From Rhodocyclaceae bacterium (GTDB taxonomy: Bacteria; Pseudomonadota; Gammaproteobacteria; Burkholderiales; Rhodocyclaceae), in contig JAGWTC010000001.1 of NCBI GenBank assembly GCA_028869135.1, positions 62,001 to 126,000 on the forward strand: 64,000 bases of DNA, given 5' to 3'. Made by a program: the position numbers and the translations under genes. Shown piece after piece: positions 51,380 to 63,260 of the stretch (the stretch's first letter is position 1; the number at the start of each line of letters is the position of its first letter). The notes under the pieces are model-generated. The model was not told the origin of the DNA, made no database searches, and worked only from the letters and a program-made list of their open reading frames with translations.

Positions 51380-52069
51380 ATGCGTTACGCACTGGCAAGC
51401 TGCCTGCTCCTCTCCGGCACCCCGCTCCTGGCGCAAACGATGCCTGCCCCGGGCAGCGGCACCCTGATCGAGCTCTCCGCCGAAGCCAGCCGCCCGACCG
51501 CGAACGACTTATTCCGCGCCACGGTCTTTGCCGAAGCCGCCAACCCGAACTCGGCCGCGCTGGCACGTCAGGTCAATCAACAGATCGCCGCCGCGCTCGC
51601 CGTTGCAAAGGACTATTCGTCCGTCAAGACGCGCACCGGCGCCAGCTATACCTATCCGGTCTACGGCAAGACTGATCGCAGCATCGAAACCTGGCGCATG
51701 CGCAGCGAAATCCAGCTCGAATCGCGCGATGCGCCGGCCATTGCAGAGCTTCTGGGCAAGCTGCAATCGTCGCTTGGCGTCAGCCAGATCAACGCCGCAC
51801 CGGCGCCGGAAACCGTGCAGAAGGCGGAAGCCGACGCCACGGTTGGCGCGATTCAGGCCTTCCGCGAGCGCGCCGGCCTGATTGCCGGCGCGCTGGGCAA
51901 GAAGTACAGGATTCGGGAAATGAACGTGGGCAGCAACAATCGCGGCCCGGTCTACCCCATGTTTCGCGGCAAGGCGATGATGGCCGCGGAAGCTGCGCCC
52001 ATGCCCGTCGAAGGCGGCGAAAGCCAGATTCAGGTCAATATTGCCGGGAAGATCGAGCTGACCGACTAG
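51380..52069 (+). CDS. SIMPL (DUF541) domain periplasmic protein
   Basis: 229 residues with a signal peptide ending LLAQT (about 19). The SIMPL domain is seen in IELSAEASRPTANDLFRATVFAEA and the closing IQVNIAGKIELTD. The function is unclear; E. coli YggE protects against oxidative stress. AAAGGA precedes the ATG. Probably co-transcribed with the protease gene. Confidence 0.88.
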   Translation: MRYALASCLLLSGTPLLAQTMPAPGSGTLIELSAEASRPTANDLFRATVFAEAANPNSAALARQVNQQIAAALAVAKDYSSVKTRTGASYTYPVYGKTDRSIETWRMRSEIQLESRDAPAIAELLGKLQSSLGVSQINAAPAPETVQKAEADATVGAIQAFRERAGLIAGALGKKYRIREMNVGSNNRGPVYPMFRGKAMMAAEAAPMPVEGGESQIQVNIAGKIELTD

Positions 52070-52114
52070 GACTTGTTTCGCCAATTGCGATGGCCGCCGC
52101 CGGCGCAGTTCTGA

Positions 52115-52136
52115 TATAATGGGAATTATTCTTATT
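52115..52136 (+). promoter_or_regulatory. feo promoter with Fur box
   Basis: TATAAT at 52115-52120 overlaps AATGGGAATTATTCTTATT (52118-52136), 17 of 19 to the Fur operator AATGAGAATTATTCTCATT. Ferric uptake regulator with iron would block the promoter. The -35 is poor. Confidence 0.72.
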
Positions 52137-52172
52137 TGAAGCAACAAACTCGCTTCAAACGACGGATTCCCC

Positions 52173-52457
52173 TTGAATCAAGCCACTTCGCCCATCCTGC
52201 TGGCCCCCTGTCTCAGCCTTTGCGATCTCGATCGCAACGTGCCGGCTCGCATTTCGCGCATCGCCGCGCCCGAAACCGAAGCGCAGCAGCATCTCGTGCT
52301 GCGCCTGATCGAAATCGGCTTCCTGCCCGGCGAAACCGTACGCGTCGTGGCGCACGGCCATCCCGGCCGCGAACCCATTGCGGTCCGCCTCGGCCACACG
52401 ACCTTCGCCCTGCGCCGCCATGAGGCGGCCTTCATCCAGGTGGAGGTCGAATCATGA
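52173..52457 (+). CDS. feoA: Ferrous iron transport protein A
   Basis: 94 residues, one SH3-like domain with LVLRLIEIGFLPGETVRVVAHG. The start is TTG 52173. FeoA is needed for FeoB activity. It overlaps feoB by 4 bases (ATGA). Confidence 0.92.
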   Translation: MNQATSPILLAPCLSLCDLDRNVPARISRIAAPETEAQQHLVLRLIEIGFLPGETVRVVAHGHPGREPIAVRLGHTTFALRRHEAAFIQVEVES

Positions 52458-54322
52458 GCCACGATACGGCGCTGCATGTCGCCCTGCTCGGCAACCCGAA
52501 CTGCGGCAAGACTGCGCTCTTCAATCTGCTCACCGGCAGCCGGCAGAAAGTCGCCAACTACGCCGGCGTCACCGTGGAGCGCAAGGAAGGCCACTTCGTC
52601 ACGACCGGCGGTCGCAGCGTGCGCCTGCTCGATCTGCCCGGCGCCTACAGTCTCAACGCGCTTTCCGCCGATGAGGAAATCACGCGCGACGTCGTCACCG
52701 GCGCCCGAGAGGACGAAGCCCGCCCCGACCTGCTGGTCTGCGTTACGGATGCCACCAACCTCAAGCTGAATCTGCGTCTGGTACTGGAAGCGAAGCAGCT
52801 CAATCTGCCCATGCTGCTGGCGCTCAACATGAGCGATGCGGCGCGGCGCCAGGGCATCGTCATCGACACCGAAGCTCTCTCGCGCGAACTCGGCATGCCG
52901 GTGGTAGAGACCATTGCCATTCAGAACCATGGCGCCGAAGCGCTGCTGGCCGAGCTGGACATTTATCGGCGCAGCGCCGAAAAGGCAGCCTCCTCGTGGC
53001 GCCCGGCCGATATCAATACGGTAATGGCGACGCAGCAGGAGGTGCGCCGCATTCTGGCGCGGGCTGTCACCCTGCCTAGGATGGACAACCGCCTCGATGA
53101 TCGCATCGACAATATCGTCATGCATCCGGTATGGGGCATGCTGGTGCTGGCGGTAACCCTGTTCCTCATGTTCCAGGCGGTGTTCAGTTGGGCTGAAGCC
53201 CCGATGGATGCCATCAGCGCACTCATGGACGGCTTTGCCGGCCTCGTCAAGGAGCACATGCCCGAAGGCATGCTGCAGAGCCTGATCACCGACGGCATCA
53301 TCGCTGGCGCCGGCGGCGTACTGGTCTTCCTGCCGCAGATCCTGATTCTGTTCTTCTTTATCCTCGCGCTTGAGGACTCGGGCTATCTGCCTCGCGCAGC
53401 CTTCCTGCTCGATCGCGTCATGAGCACCGTCGGCTTGTCCGGCCGCTCCTTCATCCCGCTGCTGTCGAGCTTCGCCTGCGCGATTCCCGGCATCATGGCA
53501 ACGCGCACCATCGGCGACTGGCGCGACCGCCTCGTCACCATCATGATCGCGCCGCTGATGACGTGTTCCGCGCGCCTGCCCATCTACGCGCTGCTGATCG
53601 CCGCCTTCGTTCCGCAAAAGACTGTCGCCGGTATCTTCAATCTGCAAGGACTGGTGCTGTTCAGCCTTTACGTCGCCGGCATCCTCTCGGCCATGGCGGT
53701 TGCCTGGACGCTCAAGCACTTTCGCGGCAATACCGCGCCGACGCTGCTGCTGATGGAACTGCCTTCCTACCGCCTGCCCAGCCTGCGCAATCTGGCGCTC
53801 GGCCTCCAGGAACGCGCCAGTATCTTCATCCGCCGCGTCGGCACCATCATCCTCGCGTTGATGATCATCCTGTGGTTTCTGTCCAGCGTTCCGGGCGCGC
53901 CTGCCGACGCCACCGGCCCGGCCATTCAGTACAGCTACGCCGGCAAGATCGGACAGGCGCTGGAAACGGTCTTCGCCCCCATCGGTTTCAACTGGCAGAT
54001 CTCGATTGCGCTGGTGCCCGGCATGGCCGCGCGCGAAGTCGCCATCGGTGCGCTCGGCACCGTCTATGCGCTGTCGGCGCACGGCGATGACGTCGCCGGC
54101 GCCCTTGAACCGCTGATCGCGCAAAGCTGGTCGCTGGCCACCGCGCTGTCCCTGCTGGCCTGGTATGTGTTCGCGCCGCAATGCCTGTCCACGCTGGCCG
54201 CCGTCAAGCGCGAAACCAATTCCTGGCGCTATCCCCTGATCATGGCCGGCTATCTGTTTGCGCTGGCGTATATCGCTTCCTTCATCACCTACCGTGTCGC
54301 CGTCGCCCTGGGCTGGGGCTAG
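52454..54322 (+). CDS. feoB: Ferrous iron transporter FeoB
   Basis: 622 residues. The cytoplasmic G domain has G1 GNPNCGKT, G2 NYAGVTVE, G3 DLPG and G4 NMSD, then a helical GDI region. The membrane part has both Gate motifs, including LALEDSGYLPRAAFLLDRVM and SSFACAIPGIMATRTI with the conserved Cys. It imports Fe2+. It is shorter than E. coli FeoB (773) mainly at the C-terminus. It is followed by a small Cys-rich membrane protein instead of FeoC. Confidence 0.97.
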   Translation: MSHDTALHVALLGNPNCGKTALFNLLTGSRQKVANYAGVTVERKEGHFVTTGGRSVRLLDLPGAYSLNALSADEEITRDVVTGAREDEARPDLLVCVTDATNLKLNLRLVLEAKQLNLPMLLALNMSDAARRQGIVIDTEALSRELGMPVVETIAIQNHGAEALLAELDIYRRSAEKAASSWRPADINTVMATQQEVRRILARAVTLPRMDNRLDDRIDNIVMHPVWGMLVLAVTLFLMFQAVFSWAEAPMDAISALMDGFAGLVKEHMPEGMLQSLITDGIIAGAGGVLVFLPQILILFFFILALEDSGYLPRAAFLLDRVMSTVGLSGRSFIPLLSSFACAIPGIMATRTIGDWRDRLVTIMIAPLMTCSARLPIYALLIAAFVPQKTVAGIFNLQGLVLFSLYVAGILSAMAVAWTLKHFRGNTAPTLLLMELPSYRLPSLRNLALGLQERASIFIRRVGTIILALMIILWFLSSVPGAPADATGPAIQYSYAGKIGQALETVFAPIGFNWQISIALVPGMAAREVAIGALGTVYALSAHGDDVAGALEPLIAQSWSLATALSLLAWYVFAPQCLSTLAAVKRETNSWRYPLIMAGYLFALAYIASFITYRVAVALGWG

Positions 54323-54336
54323 CAAAGGAGTTGAAC

Positions 54337-54600
54337 ATGGATACGCAAACCCTCATCGTCGCCGTCATCGTCGGCCTGGCCACGGCCTATGCGCTGTGGC
54401 GCTTCCTGCCGGCCGCGCCGAAGCGCGCGCTGAGCCGCTTGTTCTCCAGCGCAGGACGCGCGCTCGGCATGTCCGAAGTGCGCGCGCAGCAACTGGAGCG
54501 CAAGCTGGAGAGCGGCGGCGCGTGCGGCAGTTGCGATAGTTGCAAGGCCTGCGCGACGCCGGCGGAACGCAGCGGCCAGCCGCTGCGCTTGCAAAAGTAG
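54337..54600 (+). CDS. Small Cys-rich membrane protein of the feo operon
   Basis: 87 residues. One N-terminal helix (about 6-24), a basic linker, and four Cys spaced two apart in CGSCDSCKAC near 64-73. It may take the place of FeoC; a cluster or Fe2+ binding by the Cys is inference. AAAGGAG precedes the ATG, 14 bases after feoB. Confidence 0.8.
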   Translation: MDTQTLIVAVIVGLATAYALWRFLPAAPKRALSRLFSSAGRALGMSEVRAQQLERKLESGGACGSCDSCKACATPAERSGQPLRLQK

Positions 54601-54610
54601 CCCTCCCCCG

Positions 54611-54650
54611 AACAAGTAAAAAGCCCGCGAACGCGGGCTTTTTACTTGTT
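54611..54650. terminator. Terminator between feo operon and ftsB
   Basis: A perfect 18-bp inverted repeat with core AGCCCGC-GAAC-GCGGGCT flanked by A5 and T5. It ends both convergent transcripts. Confidence 0.9.
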
Positions 54651-54664
54651 GCGGATTGAGTCCC

Positions 54665-54949
54665 TCAGGGCTGGTTTTTTTGCGGCACCTGCACGAACAC
54701 CTCGCCCGGCTTGATCAAGCCCAGTTCGTAGCGCGCACGCTCTTCGATGGCGTCGTAACCGTTCTTCAGATCGCGGACTTCAGCGTCGAGGCCGGCATTG
54801 CGCAACTCCAGTTTCTGATTTACCTCCTGCTGCGCTTCAAGCTGCTGGTCCATGGACCAGACCCGGAGCCACCCGCCTTTGCCGAGCCACAGCGGATACT
54901 GCAGGACGGCGATCAGGCCGAGCAATATCCACGTAGGCCATCTCCTCAT
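54665..54949 (-). CDS. ftsB: Cell division protein FtsB
   Basis: 94 residues. A short cytoplasmic N-terminus, one helix (about 8-22), and a periplasmic coiled coil (about 30-70) ending [21 protein letters not shown], which is the FtsB signature. It forms the FtsQBL complex. It is downstream of eno, the usual place. Its start codon lies in a perfect inverted repeat. Confidence 0.94.
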   Translation of the reverse strand: MRRWPTWILLGLIAVLQYPLWLGKGGWLRVWSMDQQLEAQQEVNQKLELRNAGLDAEVRDLKNGYDAIEERARYELGLIKPGEVFVQVPQKNQP

Positions 54950-54978
54950 GCAACCTCCGGTTGCATGAGGAGATGGCC
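54936..54978 (-). repeat. 20-bp perfect inverted repeat covering the ftsB start
   Basis: Arms at 54936-54955 and 54959-54978 are exact complements with a three-base loop. In the ftsB transcript the Shine-Dalgarno GGAGG spans the loop and the stem base, and the ATG and first codons lie inside the stem. Such a hairpin would be very stable and should limit translation unless opened. The outer arm looks like an inverted copy of the gene start. Confidence 0.85.
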
Positions 54979-55125
54979 GTTGGCCACGAGTCGACTACCC
55001 ATCCCACAGCCCCTTCCCCGGCGGTCCCACAGGGATTCCCTCCGGTCAAAGGGGTGACTATGGTTCGCGGCTACGCCGCTCCACACGTTTCTTGCACCGG
55101 AGCACACGCGAACCACGTCACCGTC

Positions 55126-56421
<1,296 letters not shown>

Positions 56422-56530
56422 CTAGTTTTCAACTTATCCAAATGATCGTACAGCAAGGCGACCGCCCCGAAGCCGGGGAAAACCGCCCGCCTAGTCCGCT
56501 AAATCAAGTAAAAGCAGAGGTGCAAGCGCC

Positions 56531-58219
<1,689 letters not shown>

Positions 58220-58408
58220 TCACCAGAGGCGAGAAACATGCACGTGAAACGCATCACGGCGATGCACGACGCGCAAGATCAGGCGACGTTCGGAAGCGCA
58301 GGCAGGGGCGACAATCCGTGGCGGTGCCGCATTGCAGGCGCCGCAGGTTTGCCAGTGACTCGTGGTTTCGGCGAGGAGTGAATGGCAAGCAGCCCTGCCC
58401 TCGCACCG

Positions 58409-58431
58409 CCCCTCTCCCTGAAAGAGAGGGG
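58409..58431. terminator. Hairpin downstream of pit
   Basis: CCCCTCTC and GAGAGGGG pair around seven bases, 18 bases after the pit stop. It lacks a T-run and resembles a dispersed palindrome rather than a classical terminator. Confidence 0.4.
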
Positions 58432-58448
58432 GTATTCCTCACTGCCTG

Positions 58449-59459
58449 TCAGAACAGGGCACTGCCCAGATACCAACTGACGGCGGAAATCGCCGCACTG
58501 GCCGGAATGGTCAGGACCCAGGCCCAGACGATGCTGCCTGTCACGCCCCAACGCACCTTGCTCGGACCGCGCGCAGCGCCGACGCCGACGATGGCGCCGG
58601 TGATGGTGTGCGTAGTGGACACTGGGACACCAAGCCCGCTAGCGACGAACAGCGACACTGCGCCGCTCATTTCCGCACAGGCGCCGCCGACCGGGCGCAG
58701 CTTGGTAATCTTCTGGCCCATGGTCTTGACGATGCGCCAGCCACCGAACAGCGTGCCCATGCCCATGGCCAGATAGCACATGACGATGACCCAGACGGGC
58801 GGCATGGCGTCGCTTTGCGACACATAGCCGGTAGCGATCAGCAGCAGCCAGATGATGCCGATGGTTTTCTGCGCGTCATTGCCACCGTGGCCGAGGCTGT
58901 ACATGGAGCAGGACACGAGCTGGATGCGCCGGAACCATCGGTCCACCTTGCGCGGCGTCATGCCGTTGCAAAGCCAGGAAATAATGACCCAGAAGATGCC
59001 GCCGAGAATGAAGCCCATGGCCGGAGCGATGAAGATGAAGACCACGGTCTTGGCGATACCGGCCCACATCAGCGGATCGAGGCCGGCCTTGGCGATGCCC
59101 GCACCGACCAGGCCGCCGATCAGGGCGTGCGATGAACTCGACGGAATGCCGTAGTACCAGGTGATGATGTTCCAGGCGATGGCACCGACCAGGGCGCCGA
59201 AGATCAGATGCGGATCGACGATGGAAGGATCGACAATGCCCTTGCCTACCGTGGTCGCGACCTTGAGATGAAAGATGAAGATGGCGACGACATTGAAGAA
59301 GGCGGCCAGCGCGACGGCCTGCTGCGGCTTCAATACGCCGGTGGAAACAACCGTGGCAATGGCATTGGCGGCATCGTGAAAGCCGTTCATGAAATCGAAT
59401 ACCAGTGCCAGCAGCACCAGCAGGACCACGATCCCGAGGCCGAGACTTACAGCATCCAT
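58449..59459 (-). CDS. Inorganic phosphate transporter, PiT family
   Basis: 336 residues with about ten helices. The duplicated PiT signature GFHDAANAIATVVSTGVLKPQQAV and GGNDAQKTIGIIWLLLI is present. It imports metal-phosphate with a proton. It is paired with the DUF47 gene 14 bases upstream on the same strand, which often controls such transporters. Confidence 0.95.
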   Translation of the reverse strand: MDAVSLGLGIVVLLVLLALVFDFMNGFHDAANAIATVVSTGVLKPQQAVALAAFFNVVAIFIFHLKVATTVGKGIVDPSIVDPHLIFGALVGAIAWNIITWYYGIPSSSSHALIGGLVGAGIAKAGLDPLMWAGIAKTVVFIFIAPAMGFILGGIFWVIISWLCNGMTPRKVDRWFRRIQLVSCSMYSLGHGGNDAQKTIGIIWLLLIATGYVSQSDAMPPVWVIVMCYLAMGMGTLFGGWRIVKTMGQKITKLRPVGGACAEMSGAVSLFVASGLGVPVSTTHTITGAIVGVGAARGPSKVRWGVTGSIVWAWVLTIPASAAISAVSWYLGSALF

Positions 59460-59473
59460 TCAGGGCGCTCCGC

Positions 59474-60115
59474 TCAGGAATTCTCGAGGACAATGCCTTC
59501 GAGAATGTTGGCCACATCCTCGCAGCGATCCGTCACCAGCTCCAGCAGTTCGTACAACTCCTTGAGCTTCAGCACCTGGCGCACATCCGATTCTTCGCGG
59601 AACAGTCTGGCGATGCCCTGGCGCATGGAACGGTCAGCGTCGGTTTCGAGCTGATCGACTTCCTTGCACAGTTTGAGAATGGCCGGCGCATTGTCCATAT
59701 TGTTGAGCAGCACCACGGCGGAACGCACGCGCTCGCAGCAGGACACGCTGAGGTCGGCAATATGACGCGCCTCCTGGGTCAGCTTGCGCACGTCGTAGAG
59801 ATAGATGGCTTCGGCGACATCCTGAATCAGGTCGAGGATGTCGTCCATGCCCGAGATCAACTGGTGGATCTCGTCGCGGTCGAGCGGCGTATTGAAGGTC
59901 TTGTGCAGTTGCGCAATCGTTTCATGCGTGATGGTATCCGCCGCCGATTCGATTTCGTCGATGGCTGCGGAATGCGCGCTCATCGTCTTGGGGTCGTTTT
60001 CGAGGGAATTGACCAGCGCCGCGAGCTCCCGTCCACCTTTGACGATCAGCTCGGCATGGGCGTTGAACAACTCGAAAAAACTGCCTTCCTGCGGCAGAAA
60101 ACGGGAAAAAAGCAT
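59474..60115 (-). CDS. DUF47 (PhoU-like) regulator of Pit transporter
   Basis: 213 residues, all helical; it begins MLFSRFLPQEGSFFELFNAHAEL and has the two E/D-x-E-AD motifs typical of PhoU-type metal binding (IDEIESAADTIT, VDQLETDADRSM). It is translated just before pit and probably modulates phosphate uptake. Confidence 0.92.
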   Translation of the reverse strand: MLFSRFLPQEGSFFELFNAHAELIVKGGRELAALVNSLENDPKTMSAHSAAIDEIESAADTITHETIAQLHKTFNTPLDRDEIHQLISGMDDILDLIQDVAEAIYLYDVRKLTQEARHIADLSVSCCERVRSAVVLLNNMDNAPAILKLCKEVDQLETDADRSMRQGIARLFREESDVRQVLKLKELYELLELVTDRCEDVANILEGIVLENS

Positions 60116-60247
60116 GTGGTTCCCTCAGATTTATATTGCTGTTTTATTACGAAGCGCGCAGTCTACCAGCATTCGAGGGTCCATTTCGACTCCGGAAACA
60201 GCATTCAGGCGGCTGTTATACTCGCCGGCCCCAACTGTATTCCGCCT

Positions 60248-61423
60248 ATGAAACGCACCCGCTCTTCGCGTCACGCACGCCTTACCCCCCGTATCGAAAC
60301 CCTGGTTCAACTGGCAGAGGCCTATGCGCGCTCCTGTTCGCGGCTGGAAGACGCCTGGTGGGAACGGGAACTGGGAGCGCTGATCGGCGACCTCCTCGAC
60401 GAGCATAACGAGGAGGGCCTGAACGCCGCGCTGGACCACCTCCACAGCAACAGCAGCCGCGCCTACGACATGCTGGCCGACATGATAGAGGCGCAGTGCG
60501 AGTGCCTGTCGATCGCCGGTCCCGGCGCGACCTTCAGCGTGCAATTGATCGCCCTGCCCGTGCTGGCCTGGTCGCGCTTCAACATTCCCTCGGGAACGAT
60601 CCCGGCGCCCTTGCTCGACACCCTGCGCGTGCAGTTGCAGGCGCATGTGCTGGCCGCCGATGCGCGCGTGGCGCTGGCCAACTTTCTATTCAGCCCCGAC
60701 CATCTGCCCCAGGGTTTCTGCCCAACGGCAGAACTCACCCGCGAACTCGGCGAGGCGGCGATCCATCATCGCAGCGTATCCATAGACCCGGCCCTGTTGC
60801 CGGAATCGATGAAGTTCCTGTCCGACAGCCGCTATCTGCTCGGTGCCGTCGTCGTTCCGCAAGGCCAGCCCTTGTTCCGCTGGCAGGAAAAGGACGGCAA
60901 GCGCGAAAACGCCGAGCGCAACTGGCTGAGTCAGGGCGGCAATGCGATGCAACCGCTCCTGACCGGCTGCGCCAGCGAGCTCCTGCTGCCGCAGGCCTAC
61001 TTCAGCGCCTGCCGCGATACCGACCGCGCCTCGCGCCCCTTCTCGCTGCAGGCATCGATCGAGTTTCTAAAGACCACGCTGGACATTCCGGCGGCGGGCT
61101 TGCGCGCAGTCATCGCGCCCTTCTACGAGGAAGATCTGGTCGAGTATCGCGTCGGATTCACCCAGACTGCGGATCGGCAGGTCATCTACGGCCTGGTCTG
61201 GCCGCTGCTCGAAGCCGAGGATGAAAACAGCGACGTTCCGGCGCAGATCGAAACGCTGCTCAAGCAGCACGGCATCGAACAGGTCGTACAGCTCGACCAT
61301 CGCTTTCCGGTCGAGTTTTGCGACGACTGTGGCACCCCGCTCTACCCAAGCCCGGACGGCGAGATCGTGCATGCGGAAATGCCGGAAGAGGAAGCGGACG
61401 CATTACCCAAGCACCTGCACTGA
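60248..61423 (+). CDS. DUF2863 family protein
   Basis: 391 residues, a betaproteobacterial family of unknown function. Helical N-terminus with IETLVQLAEAYARSCSRLEDAWWE; a C-terminal pair of Cys in FCDDCGTPLYPSPDGE may bind metal. No signal or helix. It is divergent from DUF47. Confidence 0.85.
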   Translation: MKRTRSSRHARLTPRIETLVQLAEAYARSCSRLEDAWWERELGALIGDLLDEHNEEGLNAALDHLHSNSSRAYDMLADMIEAQCECLSIAGPGATFSVQLIALPVLAWSRFNIPSGTIPAPLLDTLRVQLQAHVLAADARVALANFLFSPDHLPQGFCPTAELTRELGEAAIHHRSVSIDPALLPESMKFLSDSRYLLGAVVVPQGQPLFRWQEKDGKRENAERNWLSQGGNAMQPLLTGCASELLLPQAYFSACRDTDRASRPFSLQASIEFLKTTLDIPAAGLRAVIAPFYEEDLVEYRVGFTQTADRQVIYGLVWPLLEAEDENSDVPAQIETLLKQHGIEQVVQLDHRFPVEFCDDCGTPLYPSPDGEIVHAEMPEEEADALPKHLH

Positions 61424-61439
61424 CCTTGCAAAAGCAGGC

Positions 61440-61513
61440 CGCCAAGTCACCAGGACCTGGCCAGTAAAACGAAAGTGGTTTGCGTTTCCTGGTGAAGCTT
61501 TGTGTTCTTGGCG
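61440..61513. repeat. Long imperfect inverted repeat between DUF2863 and dadA
   Basis: CCGCCAAG and ACCAGG at the left recur as CCTGGT and CTTGGCGG at the right of the 118-base gap between convergent genes. It may end both transcripts or be a dispersed intergenic repeat. Confidence 0.5.
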
Positions 61514-61541
61514 GCTGGGTGGCCCGCGGTTGATTTTGGCT

Positions 61542-62789
61542 TTATCCGACCCGATACGGCGCCGGATCGATTGCCGGCGATTTGCCGCTGACCAGATCGG
61601 CCAGCAACTGCCCCGAACCGCAGGACATGGTCCAGCCCAGTGTGCCATGGCCGCTGTCCACGAACAGATTGTCGTAGCGGCTCTTGCCGACATACGGCAC
61701 GTTGCCGGGCGTGGCCGGACGCAGCCCGGCCCAGAACTCGGGCACCTCATCGCTGGTGGCCAGCGGAAACAGCGCTTGCGTGCGCTTGACGATGGCCTCG
61801 CAGCGCACCGGGTTCAGATCCGTGTTGTAGCCGTTGAACTCCGCCGTGCCGGCGATGCGCAGACGATTACCCAGGCGCGAAAACACCAGCTTGTGGCCGT
61901 CGTCGGTGATACTGACCACCGGCGCCACCGCGCCTTCACTCAAGGTCAGCGTGGCCGAATAGCCTTTGCCCGGATAAATCGGCAGATTGACGCCGAGCGG
62001 ATGCAACAGCAGCGGCGTGTAGCTGCCGCAGGCGACCACGTAGGCATCGGCCTGCACTACCGTGCCATCCTGCATGCGCACCCCGCTGATGCGGCCGGCT
62101 TCGGCTTGCAGTGCGGCCACGGATTCGCCATAGCGATAGACAACGCCATGGTCTGCGCACTTCTGCGCCAATACCTGAGTAAATTTGCGCGCATCGCCGG
62201 ACTCGTCTTCGGCGGTATAGGTGCCGCCGACCAGCTTGACGTTCGAGTGACGCAGGGCCGGCTCGATCTGCATGCATTCCTCGACCGACTTCACCACCCG
62301 GTCGCAGCCGTATTCGCGCATCAACGCGGCCGAGGGGATGGCCTGCGCGAAATCCTGTTCGTCGGTATACACATGCAGGATGCCGCGTTCCAGATGATCG
62401 TACTCGAGGTCGAGCTCGCGGCGCAGTTGCTGCAGGCAGCCGCGGCTATGCAGGGCCAGCCCGAGAATGGCGACGATGTTGGCGCGCGTGCGCGCCGGCG
62501 TGCATTCGCGCAGGAAGCGCAAGCCCCAGGACCACTGCGCCGGATCGGCGCGCAGACGCCACAGCAAGGGCGATGCTTCATGGCCTATCCATTTCAGCAC
62601 CTGCGGCAGGACGCCGGGATGCGCCCAGGGTTCGGCATGGCAGACCGAGATCTGGCCGCCGTTGGCGAAACTGGTTTCGAGTCCGGCCTCGGGCTGACGT
62701 TCGATGACCGTCACCTCGTGGCCGGCAGCGCTCAGATACCATGCGGCCGTCGTTCCGACCACGCCTGCACCCAGCACGATTACCCGCAT
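61542..62789 (-). CDS. dadA: D-amino acid dehydrogenase, FAD subunit
   Basis: 415 residues from ATG 62789. The FAD-binding GAGVVGTTAAWYLSAAGHEV begins the protein, with LETSFANGGQIS, PIYPGKGYSATL and GHGTLGWTMSCGSG further on. It deaminates D-alanine and similar amino acids and passes electrons to the respiratory chain. No alanine racemase gene is adjacent. Confidence 0.93.
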   Translation of the reverse strand: MRVIVLGAGVVGTTAAWYLSAAGHEVTVIERQPEAGLETSFANGGQISVCHAEPWAHPGVLPQVLKWIGHEASPLLWRLRADPAQWSWGLRFLRECTPARTRANIVAILGLALHSRGCLQQLRRELDLEYDHLERGILHVYTDEQDFAQAIPSAALMREYGCDRVVKSVEECMQIEPALRHSNVKLVGGTYTAEDESGDARKFTQVLAQKCADHGVVYRYGESVAALQAEAGRISGVRMQDGTVVQADAYVVACGSYTPLLLHPLGVNLPIYPGKGYSATLTLSEGAVAPVVSITDDGHKLVFSRLGNRLRIAGTAEFNGYNTDLNPVRCEAIVKRTQALFPLATSDEVPEFWAGLRPATPGNVPYVGKSRYDNLFVDSGHGTLGWTMSCGSGQLLADLVSGKSPAIDPAPYRVG

Positions 62790-62870
62790 TTCCAGACTCG
62801 CCCTCGTCAATGATTGGGCTTATTATAACGGGCGCCCTTCCCGAGGGCAGAAAGACAAAACGAGGGCAGC

Positions 62871-63257
62871 ATGAGTAAAGTTGATGACGAAGCGCTGAAG
62901 CAGCGACTCACCCCGATGCAGTATTACGTCACGCAATTCGCCGGCACCGAATCGCCGTTCACCGGCGAATACTGGGACAACAAGGCCGCCGGCACCTACA
63001 AGTGCATCTGCTGCGGCACACCGCTGTTCGAATCGCTGACCAAATATGACTCCGGCTGCGGCTGGCCGAGCTTTTTCGCGCCCATCGGCAAGGAGCTGAT
63101 CGCCGAAATCCGCGATACGAGTCACGGCATGATCCGCACCGAAGTGCGCTGCATGAATTGCGACGCGCATCTCGGCCACATCTTCGAAGACGGCCCGCAG
63201 CCGACCGGCGAGCGCTACTGCATCAACTCGGCTTCACTCGCTTTTGACAAGAAATAA
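62871..63257 (+). CDS. msrB: Peptide-methionine (R)-S-oxide reductase
   Basis: 128 residues. The zinc Cys pairs are CICCG and CMNC; the catalytic Cys is in [18 protein letters not shown] is conserved. It repairs oxidised methionine. It sits three bases before yciB. Confidence 0.96.
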   Translation: MSKVDDEALKQRLTPMQYYVTQFAGTESPFTGEYWDNKAAGTYKCICCGTPLFESLTKYDSGCGWPSFFAPIGKELIAEIRDTSHGMIRTEVRCMNCDAHLGHIFEDGPQPTGERYCINSASLAFDKK

Positions 63258-63260
63258 GCC

